A stretch of DNA of 64,000 bases from Crateriforma spongiae (GTDB taxonomy: Bacteria > Planctomycetota > Planctomycetia > Pirellulales > Pirellulaceae): NCBI RefSeq assembly GCF_012290005.1, contig NZ_JAAXMS010000004.1, positions 186,001 through 250,000 of the forward strand, given 5' to 3'. Under the pieces are notes generated by a model, which made no database searches, was not told the origin of the DNA, and worked only from the letters and a program-made list of their open reading frames with translations. This document shows positions 57,104 to 64,000 of the stretch, piece by piece. Within the stretch, counting starts at the first letter, position 1. The number at the start of each line of letters is the position of its first letter. A program made the translations under genes and the position numbers.

Positions 57104-57364
57104 ACACCCACGTGATTCGCGAATACTGTGGGAACTCTCAACGCTTTGCTGCGTCGGTAGAGTTTCGCAGGCTTCCTAGTGGACGTGCGAAGCGGATGCG
57201 TTAGTCGTGAGGTTGCGCTGATGACTGAGGCACCGGTTTTTGGTAACCCGACGCGTCAGCGAGGGACGAGTCAATATCGATTTTCCCTCGCTGACGCGTC
57301 GGGTTACCAGAAAAGAGCGACTAAACGCTTTGTCTATTCTTGATGGCTTCTCGGTGGTGTAGTG
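57104..57364. other. Intergenic stretch containing a long inverted repeat
   Basis: No gene. Apart from the inverted repeat at 57241-57309, nothing was recognised. Confidence 0.4.
57241..57309. repeat. Perfect 26-base inverted repeat
   Basis: The arm TGGTAACCCGACGCGTCAGC plus GAGGGA (57241-57266) is exactly repeated in inverse at 57284-57309, with a 17-base centre rich in A/T. An ACGCGT palindrome lies within each arm. No T-run follows, and the lipoprotein terminator is ~140 bases upstream, so it is not a normal terminator. It looks like a REP/MITE-type dispersed intergenic element. Confidence 0.8.
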
Positions 57365-58291
57365 ATGGTGATGGGTTCCCGGGCTTTGGTTTGCTGCTTG
57401 TTGGCGAGTTGCTTTGCGACGGTTGGCCCAGGATCCGGTTCGGCTCGGGCGGCAATCGTCATTTCGGGGTACACCGACGCGACGAACGATCGCTTCACCA
57501 ATTCAGGCTCGTTTCTGTTGTCCGGTTTTGATTTGTCCGGAATCGGCCAAGATGCCAGCGGCCACTGGGCGACGGCCATCGGTCGCAACGTGGTGATTAG
57601 CGCGGCACACCTGGCACCCACCGGAACGGTGACGTTTTATCCGGCAAATGATCCGGGGGACGTGCCGGTAACGATCGGCATCGCCGATGGGGAAAAAATC
57701 ACGGAGACCGATTTGTGGATCGGGACGTTGGAATCAAACCTGCCCGACGCGATCACCAATTATGCATTCGCGACGGAGATGCTTTCTGGACCGTCCGAGG
57801 CGCTGGTCAGTGCGGGAACTTACCAAGGCGTGACGGCTTTCACCTTTGGCCTATCTCAGGCAGTCAATCCTGCGACCCGCGATCAAGCCGTGGGCCAAAA
57901 CCGGATCACGGGCTATGTGGAGAATGTCGATTTCCTGGGAAACGCAGACAACGACAGCCTGTTGATGCAGCGTGACGATCCCGGCGACACAAACTTCGTG
58001 ACCTATGAATCGTTTTTTCAAGGCGGTGATTCCGGCGGACCGACGTTCGTCGACGATTCGGGCCAATTGGTTTTGGTCGGCACCAACGCGTTCCGGTACA
58101 ACGCGGACGATCCATTCGCCGAAGACCCGATCACCGGCAGCGGGATCAACTACATCGCCAACCAGTCGGCGTTTATCAACCAGTACATCCAAGCGGCCGC
58201 GGTTCCCGAACCATCCAGTTTGGCGTTGCTGACCGGTGTGACCGCGTTGATCGTGCGTCGTCGAAAGCGAAAGTCATCGTCGCAATGTTGA
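57365..58291 (+). CDS. Secreted trypsin-like serine protease with PEP-CTERM tail
   Basis: 308 residues; ATGs at 57365 and 57371 and a GTG at 57362 are all possible. A signal peptide (ALVCCLLASCFATVG) precedes a chymotrypsin-like domain: ISAAHLAP holds the catalytic His, TETDLWIGTL a likely Asp, and FFQGGDSGGPTF the catalytic Ser. The C-terminus is VPEPSSLALLTGVTALIVRRRKRKSSSQC, a PEP-CTERM signal: VPEP motif, hydrophobic helix, basic end. Such tails are processed by exosortase, usually in exopolysaccharide producers, which fits the glycan genes here. The last 18 bases overlap the convergent dihydroorotate dehydrogenase gene. Confidence 0.82.
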   Translation: MVMGSRALVCCLLASCFATVGPGSGSARAAIVISGYTDATNDRFTNSGSFLLSGFDLSGIGQDASGHWATAIGRNVVISAAHLAPTGTVTFYPANDPGDVPVTIGIADGEKITETDLWIGTLESNLPDAITNYAFATEMLSGPSEALVSAGTYQGVTAFTFGLSQAVNPATRDQAVGQNRITGYVENVDFLGNADNDSLLMQRDDPGDTNFVTYESFFQGGDSGGPTFVDDSGQLVLVGTNAFRYNADDPFAEDPITGSGINYIANQSAFINQYIQAAAVPEPSSLALLTGVTALIVRRRKRKSSSQC

Positions 58292-59407
58292 TGCCGCATT
58301 CGCGGTCCCCACCGCTTCGCTGACGTTGGCGAATCCGTCGCGCCGCAACAGTTCATCCAATCGCCGGTTGATGCGGGCTACGACGCCGGGACCCTCGTAA
58401 ATCATGGCGGTATAGATCTGCACCACGCTTGCGCCCATGCGGATGCGTTGATAGGCATCGTCTCCCGTAAAAACGCCTCCGCCTCCGATCAGTTGATAAC
58501 GACCGTCGGGCATCCGTGAATGGACATGTGACAGCCAACGCGACATGGTTTCGGATTGCGCTGGACCGGCGACCGCACCGGGCATCGAAGCCAAACGATC
58601 GGGATCGTTGTCGCGACGAATTTGCAGTGAATCTGGTTTTCCCGACGGAAGGTTGGCCATGAATCCACGCACGAACGGATGTCGGTCGCACTGTTGCAGC
58701 AAGCCATCAATCCTTGCCAATTCGTCGGTCGGACGCATTTTCAAAACGACAGGCCGCTTCATCGGAATCTCGGCCAGACGCTGTAGTAACAAACCAATAT
58801 TCTCGGCTGACGCCCAATGATCTTCGCCGCAACCCACGTTTGGGCAGCTCAGGTTCAACGTGATGTAACTGGCGTGCGGCTGCAAGGTTTGCGTGGACAA
58901 TACAAAGTCTTCGATTGCATCGTCCAAGCTCATTGCCGGGACATCGACGCCGTCGTTGGTGGGCACCACGTTGATTCCCAACGGGCATCCCGGAAGCTGT
59001 TTCGCCAGTCGTTCGGCCACGACCTGGCAACCGTCGTTGGGCAAGCCATAGTTGACGACGATGGATCGATCCTGAGGCAATCGGAAAAGCCGCGGCTTTG
59101 GGTTGCCGAGAGAAACGCGAGCGCTGATGGAACCAATTTCGCCGAAGCCGAACCCCAACGCGTCAAAGCATTCGACGGCTTCACCGCTCTTATCCCAGCC
59201 GGCGGCCAGACCGATCGGGTTGGCCAGTGGTTGGTCGGCAAAGGTTGTCACAAGTCGTGGCGAATCAAACGTCAGACGTTTGCGTAGCCATCGCCGCAGC
59301 CATGGTCGAGCTGAGGCTCGCCGAGCCCAAGTGACCGTTTGATGATGAACCCATTCTGCGTCGGCGGTAAACAAGATCGGCCGAACGACGTTGCCATAGA
59401 AAGTCAT
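58274..59407 (-). CDS. Dihydroorotate dehydrogenase, class 2-like
   Basis: 377 residues from ATG 59407 (GTG 59416 also possible). The N-terminal helix region (FYGNVVRPILFTADAEWVHHQTV) matches the membrane-associating segment of class 2 enzymes, which pass electrons to quinone. NPIGLAAGWDKSGEAVECFDALGFGFGEIGSIS and PRLFRLPQDRSIVVNYGLPNDG follow the class 2 pattern, and QLIGGGGVFTGDDAYQRIRMGASVVQIYT is the phosphate-binding end. The catalytic motif is [13 protein letters not shown], with Cys where class 2 enzymes normally have Ser. GAVAGPAQSETM replaces the usual GGLSG loop. It is therefore an atypical member and may not be a true dihydroorotate oxidase. A class 1 pyrD lies at 31310. Confidence 0.75.
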   Translation of the reverse strand: MTFYGNVVRPILFTADAEWVHHQTVTWARRASARPWLRRWLRKRLTFDSPRLVTTFADQPLANPIGLAAGWDKSGEAVECFDALGFGFGEIGSISARVSLGNPKPRLFRLPQDRSIVVNYGLPNDGCQVVAERLAKQLPGCPLGINVVPTNDGVDVPAMSLDDAIEDFVLSTQTLQPHASYITLNLSCPNVGCGEDHWASAENIGLLLQRLAEIPMKRPVVLKMRPTDELARIDGLLQQCDRHPFVRGFMANLPSGKPDSLQIRRDNDPDRLASMPGAVAGPAQSETMSRWLSHVHSRMPDGRYQLIGGGGVFTGDDAYQRIRMGASVVQIYTAMIYEGPGVVARINRRLDELLRRDGFANVSEAVGTANAASTLRR

Positions 59408-59509
59408 CGCGGGCACCGATGTTCATTCATAATCGGAAGGGAATTCGACGCCGGCTAGCGAGTCGCCTGTGCCGGTTCGGATGCGGATCCAGACCGTTTC
59501 GCTGCACCG

Positions 59510-60592
59510 TCAAGGGATTTCGGTGGCCGATGGCTGGTGCACCTTTTCCACATCACCGCCGATCAAGCGGACGATCTGCTTCATATCATCCGGCAACGGA
59601 GCGTGGAACGTCATCGCTTGTCCCGATTGTGGGTTGGTGAAGGTCAGCCGGTGTGCATGCAGGGCTTGCCGCGAAAGGTAAACCTTGGCGTCGGGGGCGT
59701 CGGCCAACTCGGCGGTCGGCCCGCCGGCCTGGTCCATGCCGCGACGAAGCGACTCGGCTCGGATTTCACTGTGCCCGGCGTAAAGCTTGTCGCACAGGAT
59801 AGGGCTGCCGATGTGGGCCAGGTGGACTCGGATCTGGTGGGTGCGTCCGGTCTTGGGAAACAAGCGGACGACGCAGTACCGACCATGACGCGAGATCACT
59901 TCGTAAAACGTCGACGCGTTCTTGCTGGATTCGTGGCCTTCGCGGATCGCCTGTTTGTCACGCTGATAGGGGTGCCGGCCGATCGCCGCATCGATCCAGT
60001 CGCGGTCACGATCGATCGGCGCGGTGGTGATCGCCACATATTCCTTTTTGACGTCGCGTGATTGCCACTGATCCGCCAAGTGCAGATGAACCGCATTGGT
60101 CTTGGCGACGACGATCACACCGGACGTGTCGCGATCCAGCCGGTGAACAATTCCCGGTCGTGTCGGGCCGCCGACGTCGGATAGCGATTGGAATCGGTAT
60201 GCCAGAGCACTGGTCAGTGTTCCGGTCCAATTGCCGCGTGCCGGATGAACGACCATCCCGGCTGGCTTGTTGACGACGACCAAGCCGTCATCTTCATACA
60301 AGATGTCCAGCGAGATCTTTTCCGGGATCGTTTCGTCGCTGAACTCATCCGGAACTTGAAAGCGGATTCGTTGGCCCGCTTTGACCTTGTAGCTGGGGCG
60401 GATGATCCGACCGTCGACTTCGCAGCCGTGGTCCTGGACTGCCGCGCGGATTTGAGACCGGCTGTATCCGTCGCAGATGCTGGTCAAGAACAAGTCAATC
60501 CGCTGGCCGCCCGCGGATTCCGGGACCACCAGTTCACGGATTCCCGGTCCGGCCGATGTGGCGGGCGGGGAAGGTTCAGCGTCGGACGTCAA
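59510..60592 (-). CDS. RluD/RluC-family 23S rRNA pseudouridine synthase
   Basis: 360 residues from TTG 60592. An N-terminal S4 RNA-binding domain (QRIDLFLTSICDGYSRSQIRAAVQDHG) is followed by the catalytic domain with HRLDRDTSG, the motif carrying the catalytic Asp, plus NKPAGMVVHPARGN and FPKTGRTHQIRVHLAHIGSPILCD. These fit RluD-type enzymes that modify rRNA. The TTG start is chosen since it overlaps the stop of the preceding TPR gene by four bases (TTGA), a coupled junction. Target position cannot be told from sequence. Confidence 0.9.
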   Translation of the reverse strand: MTSDAEPSPPATSAGPGIRELVVPESAGGQRIDLFLTSICDGYSRSQIRAAVQDHGCEVDGRIIRPSYKVKAGQRIRFQVPDEFSDETIPEKISLDILYEDDGLVVVNKPAGMVVHPARGNWTGTLTSALAYRFQSLSDVGGPTRPGIVHRLDRDTSGVIVVAKTNAVHLHLADQWQSRDVKKEYVAITTAPIDRDRDWIDAAIGRHPYQRDKQAIREGHESSKNASTFYEVISRHGRYCVVRLFPKTGRTHQIRVHLAHIGSPILCDKLYAGHSEIRAESLRRGMDQAGGPTAELADAPDAKVYLSRQALHAHRLTFTNPQSGQAMTFHAPLPDDMKQIVRLIGGDVEKVHQPSATEIP

Positions 60593-61593
60593 GGCGTTTC
60601 CGATTCCTGGGCATCGGTTTCGGCATCAACGTCGGCTTCGGGTGCATCTGCCTCGGTGGCTTCTGGATCCGTGGCTTCTGCCTCGGTGGCTTCTGCTTCA
60701 GCGGGCTCGGCGTCAGTGACCTCCGCATCAGTGGCTTCTGCTTCGGCCGCGTCACCTGCTGTGTCTTCTGCGACAGTGTCCGCTTGTTCGGCCGGTTCGG
60801 TGTCGGCCGGTTTAGTGTCGGCCATTTCCTCGGTGGTTTCGTCGGCCGGATCCGTGGTCGGTTCTTCAGTTTCCAGTCCCAAGCCAAGATCGGGCAGTTC
60901 CATGTCGGGCGACTCGGGCAATTCCGAGGCGTCCGGCAATGCGGGCGGCAGCGAAGGCTCGGCCGGGGCGAAGTCTTGTTCGCCGAACCAGGTCAAGAAG
61001 TCTTGGGTCGCCGGGCTTTCAAGGGCTTCAATTCGGTCGGACGCCAATTCGGTCATGGCTTCCGATTCGTCGGCTTCCATCACGGATTTGTATTCCGCGA
61101 TGGCTTCGTCGACGTTCCCCTGTGCTTCGGCGATCCGGGCCAGCCCATAGTGGGCTCGCGAACGTAACGTCCGGGACGTGATCGTGTTTTCCGCGGGGGC
61201 TTTTAAAGCTTGTCCGTAGGATTCGGCGGCGTCGCCCAGCAGGTTCAGGGCTTCTTCGCGGTCTTCGAACAACTGGGCCATGCCGTCGGCCATCAGCTGG
61301 TCGGCGGTGTAAAGTCGCGCCCAGTGTGCCGCGGCGGTGTCGGGGTATTTTTCGGCGACGCGGGCGAAGACTTCGGGGTCCCCGGATCCGCCGGCCTGCA
61401 GCAATTGCAGCGTCGCATCGCTGCGGGTTTCGGTCCGCGTGGTGGAGTAGAAGCTCAGGCCGAAAACCAGGGCGATGACAGCGATCACGCCGGCCAACAG
61501 CCACTTCGAATAGGGCTCGATCTGTTTGCTGAAGCGAGCGAGTGAGTTGGCGAGTTCGTTTTCCTGCAGCTCGTGCCGGCGTTCGCTATTCAT
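60589..61593 (-). CDS. Membrane-anchored TPR-like protein with acidic repeat tail
   Basis: 334 residues from ATG 61593. One membrane helix (WLLAGVIAVIALVFGLSFY, about residues 30-48) has a cytoplasmic N-terminus. A periplasmic helical region follows (YPDTAAAHWARLYTADQLM, ALNLLGDAAESYGQAL, YGLARIAEAQGNVDEAIAEYKSVM), similar to YfgM/TPR_21 proteins that work with the BAM or Sec machinery. The last ~120 residues are Ala/Glu/Thr/Asp repeats (EATEAEATDPEATEA), an acidic disordered tail. The frame extends far upstream (to 62697) but that part lies over the next, divergent gene. It is co-transcribed with the pseudouridine synthase. Confidence 0.75.
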   Translation of the reverse strand: MNSERRHELQENELANSLARFSKQIEPYSKWLLAGVIAVIALVFGLSFYSTTRTETRSDATLQLLQAGGSGDPEVFARVAEKYPDTAAAHWARLYTADQLMADGMAQLFEDREEALNLLGDAAESYGQALKAPAENTITSRTLRSRAHYGLARIAEAQGNVDEAIAEYKSVMEADESEAMTELASDRIEALESPATQDFLTWFGEQDFAPAEPSLPPALPDASELPESPDMELPDLGLGLETEEPTTDPADETTEEMADTKPADTEPAEQADTVAEDTAGDAAEAEATDAEVTDAEPAEAEATEAEATDPEATEADAPEADVDAETDAQESETP

Positions 61594-61698
61594 TGGGGGC
61601 TTTTTGGGGGCTGTCGGCGGCGAAGGGATCGCGCCAGCGGCATCGACGATTTTGGGCCCCGCAAGGCGCTCCTTCGGCGGTACCGGGCGAAGCGGCGA

Positions 61699-61728
61699 AG
61701 TATAGAAATCACTTGGACTTAACGTCAA
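61699..61728 (-). promoter_or_regulatory. Sigma-70 promoter for the TPR-rluD operon
   Basis: On this strand TTGACG (61728-61723), an 18-base spacer and TATACT (61704-61699): five of six matches in each box. Transcription would start near 61692, giving a leader of about 100 bases before ATG 61593. The best promoter seen in the window. Confidence 0.65.
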
Positions 61729-62310
61729 TACATGCGGCCAGTGTGTGCCGGTTACGGTGGTCACGGGCGGATCCAGGACAGAGGCGACCCGCATTGACCG
61801 TCGAGTGAACATTTCGTTTGACCAAGCGTCCGCCTGGACGTCAAACTTTGTGAGCCAGCCGAATCGAATCGGCACTCTTTGCACGACCCGCAAAGTCGGA
61901 TGAGTTCGTGGGCGTTTGATGAGAGTTTTGTGAATTGACGCGACGGGGCTGATTTTTTTCCGGCCGTGGCGGTCAAATTGCGTCGCCAAACGCGGGGAAA
62001 CAGCCTCCGACTTGCGGCTCGGACACGACGAAATCGCGTCAGACCGGGGCTGGGATTTCAGAAATCCGAAATCGGCTGATGGGCATTGCCGGTCGTCCGT
62101 TTCGGAGCGTCCAAGGTGGGACGGGGCGACTGTGAGGGATGCGTGCATTGTGGCGCGCTGCCGGTCGGGAAACCTCGAGGAAGTGGCCACATTTGCTGGT
62201 CTGGTTTGCCACCCCTCTGTAATATGAATCGCCAGTTCAGTGTCCTCTCCCCCCCAAGCGAGCGAACCCCCAGCTGCGGCGGGATCTTGTACTACTTCAA
62301 CGAAATTCGC
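61729..62310. other. Spacer upstream of the Wzz-like gene
   Basis: About 580 bases without a credible gene. It should hold the promoter for the rightward Wzz gene, but no good pair was found. An in-frame ATG at 62224 could add 29 residues to that protein. Confidence 0.4.
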
Positions 62311-64000
62311 ATGAGCACGAACGAACTTTCGAATCGCCCGTATTCCAATTCGCCTGCGATGATGCAGGCGCCGATCGCGATGATGGATCGCGATGGAGCC
62401 GACGGCGGCAAAAATGAAATGCCCAACATCGGTGCGGCCATGTGGCGTTACCGCTGGGCGGTGGCTCTGCCGACCATGCTGGGCATGGTGGCGGGATTCT
62501 TGTTGTTCCTGAGGACCAACGAAACATTCCGGGCAACGACCCAAATCATGATCGAGTCCAATCGCCCCGCGGTGATGGACACGATGACCGGCGAAATGGT
62601 CGGCGGCGTGCCGAGCATCGAAATCGTCCAAGCGCAATTGTTCAGCGATGAGGTGATTCGGGGGGCTTTTGAAAACCCCGAGATGATCCAATACCACGAA
62701 ACGCTGGACGAGGGCGACGGCCCTTGGGCACGCTTCGTCGAAATGGTGAAGAAAGACGAGGTGCTGGAATTAGAGCCCGAGGTTTCCGATGTGAAGACGG
62801 CTCAATCCGTCGTCGCACTTTTGCACTTCGACAGCCCCAATCCTGATTTGTCGACCGCAGCGGTGACGGCATTCAGCCAGTCGCTGCAGCAGTATTACAA
62901 CAAGAAGTACAGTAACAGCCGTGATGAGCTGAAACGTTTCATCACCGAGGCGACGGACAAGGTCCAACCGCAACTGGACAAGTACGAATCCATTTACGCC
63001 CAGTTCCGCAAGGAATCGGATCTCTTCTTCGACGAACAGGGCAACGCGATTAACCCTCACCGTGTCCGCGTCCAGGAATTGATGGCGGATCGTGGCAAGC
63101 TGGTGCAGGAATATGTCGACGCCGAACTGACGTACCGATCGATCAAGCAAACGGTTGACGGTGCCGAAGACCCGTTGTTGGCGTTCACGATCGTGTCGCA
63201 ACTGCTGGATCGTCCGCTTAGTTTGCCTGAGGAAGTGGACGCCGCCCGTCTGGCGATGGGAGCCGACGACGGCGAACTGGCTTCGATGGAAGTCCAGGAA
63301 GAACTGGCACCGCTGAAAGCCGATCGCGATGCACTGGCCGCGGAACTCGGCAAGGGCCACCCGCATGTCAAAGTGCTGGACAACAAAATCGCATCGTTGG
63401 AAAAGGCTTTGGATCGCCTGGGGCAGAGTCGTTCCAGTCGTATCGGCCAGCTGATGGATGATGAAGAACGTAAGACCAAGCAAGCCTTGCAAGCGATCAG
63501 TGCGGTTCAAGCCACCGCGAAGACCAAGGTGGACATGTTGAAGCAACGCTTGGATTTGCTGACCAAAGAGATCGAATCCGAAGCCGCCAAGGGTCGTTTG
63601 CTAGCGGATAAAGAAGTCGACTACATCGCACTTCAAAACAAGATCGAGGGGACTCGTGAATTGGTCACGCAAGTCAGCGAAAGCATGGCTCGCGTCGACA
63701 TGTCGACCAGTACTGAAAGCGAAACGCGTGTCGTTGAATTGATCGCCGCGAAGGGCGCTTACTTGGTCGCACCGATCTTGTGGAAACTGGTCGGCATCGG
63801 CGGCTTCCTGGGATTGGCGTTGGGGGCCGGCATGGCATTCCTGTTGGAAAAGAACGCCAACACCTTCCGCGACCCGGACGAAATCGCCGCCAGCCTTGGC
63901 ACCAGCGTTCTGACGCACGTTCCGTTCTTCAAAAAGCGAGTGACGAAGCGTGGGAGTGGTCAAAACGCAGACAAAGACAGCCCCTACAAAGAATTGGATC
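62311..64000 (+). CDS. Wzz/GumC-type polysaccharide co-polymerase (3'-truncated)
   Basis: 563 residues are visible; the frame runs off the window. ATG 62311 is preferred; ATG 62224 is in frame upstream. A first membrane helix (WAVALPTMLGMVAGFLLFL) is followed by RATTQIMIES and AQLFSDEVI, the Wzz domain start. A long coiled-coil periplasmic region follows (SRDELKRFITEATDKVQPQLDKYE, DEERKTKQALQAISAVQATAKTKVDMLKQRL). The second helix is at about residues 488-512 (LWKLVGIGGFLGLALGAGMAFLL). After it comes the cytoplasmic start FRDPDEIAASLGTSVLTHVPFF, as in proteins that continue into a BY-type tyrosine kinase domain. It likely sets chain length or export of exopolysaccharide, in line with the fucose, xylose and ligase-like genes. 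Confidence 0.88.
   Translation, partial: MSTNELSNRPYSNSPAMMQAPIAMMDRDGADGGKNEMPNIGAAMWRYRWAVALPTMLGMVAGFLLFLRTNETFRATTQIMIESNRPAVMDTMTGEMVGGVPSIEIVQAQLFSDEVIRGAFENPEMIQYHETLDEGDGPWARFVEMVKKDEVLELEPEVSDVKTAQSVVALLHFDSPNPDLSTAAVTAFSQSLQQYYNKKYSNSRDELKRFITEATDKVQPQLDKYESIYAQFRKESDLFFDEQGNAINPHRVRVQELMADRGKLVQEYVDAELTYRSIKQTVDGAEDPLLAFTIVSQLLDRPLSLPEEVDAARLAMGADDGELASMEVQEELAPLKADRDALAAELGKGHPHVKVLDNKIASLEKALDRLGQSRSSRIGQLMDDEERKTKQALQAISAVQATAKTKVDMLKQRLDLLTKEIESEAAKGRLLADKEVDYIALQNKIEGTRELVTQVSESMARVDMSTSTESETRVVELIAAKGAYLVAPILWKLVGIGGFLGLALGAGMAFLLEKNANTFRDPDEIAASLGTSVLTHVPFFKKRVTKRGSGQNADKDSPYKELD

Noticed and set aside
57241-57309. The 26-base inverted repeat as terminator of the lipoprotein gene
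   Set aside because: A proper hairpin with T-run lies at 57066-57103, and this repeat has no T-run after it.
61594-62697. Upstream extension of the TPR-like protein
   Set aside because: It lies over the spacer and the divergent Wzz-like gene, and a strong promoter for the shorter form is at 61699-61728.

Overview
The window is a chromosomal segment of a planctomycete, most likely of the Pirellulaceae (Rhodopirellula-like). The evidence is the DUF1559 pseudopilin-like proteins with an H-X9-DG motif, sulfatases, a PEP-CTERM protein, a Tat-exported beta-propeller protein, moderately GC-rich DNA and mostly short operons. No tRNA, rRNA, CRISPR array, transposase or phage gene was recognised. The family assignment is inference from gene content.

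Left part (1-32.2 kb) is mostly metabolism and housekeeping. It starts with the tail of a membrane glycosyltransferase, then a secreted NHL-type propeller, a cytosolic-type sulfatase and rhamnulokinase. After a gene-poor kilobase comes a DUF4332-like protein, then a leftward operon nagB-nagA-secreted sulfatase, which together suggests use of sulfated amino sugars. A secreted esterase-like hydrolase and a 962-residue exported protein of unknown function follow. Next are the GDP-fucose genes fcl and gmd, a lone groES, ileS-purN, two NfeD-type membrane proteins, thiD, an O-antigen-ligase-like membrane protein, a CobW GTPase, a UDP-glucuronate decarboxylase, a TerB-like protein, a stand-alone coaB and a class 1 pyrD. 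Fucose and xylose nucleotide-sugar genes plus the ligase-like protein and the Wzz-like protein at the right end point to surface polysaccharide assembly.

Middle part (32.65-56.6 kb) is the striking feature: 14 co-directional DUF1559 genes in tandem, about 24 kb, with no other gene between them. Each has a type IV prepilin-like leader, its own rho-independent-type terminator, and a long untranslated region (about 0.29-0.77 kb) before the next copy. The first ~75 residues and most of the body are nearly constant. A short segment just after a conserved Gly-Tyr varies in sequence and length and falls into four types that are interleaved along the array. Near-identical tracts between neighbours, shared leaders between non-neighbours and mosaic C-termini indicate shuffling or gene conversion. 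A 53-residue lipoprotein gene closes the array.

Right part (57-64 kb) holds a perfect 26-bp inverted repeat, a trypsin-like protease with a PEP-CTERM sorting tail, a second dihydroorotate dehydrogenase (class 2-like but with Cys in the SCPN motif), an operon of a membrane-anchored TPR-like protein and an RluD-type pseudouridine synthase, and the start of a Wzz/GumC polysaccharide co-polymerase cut by the window end.
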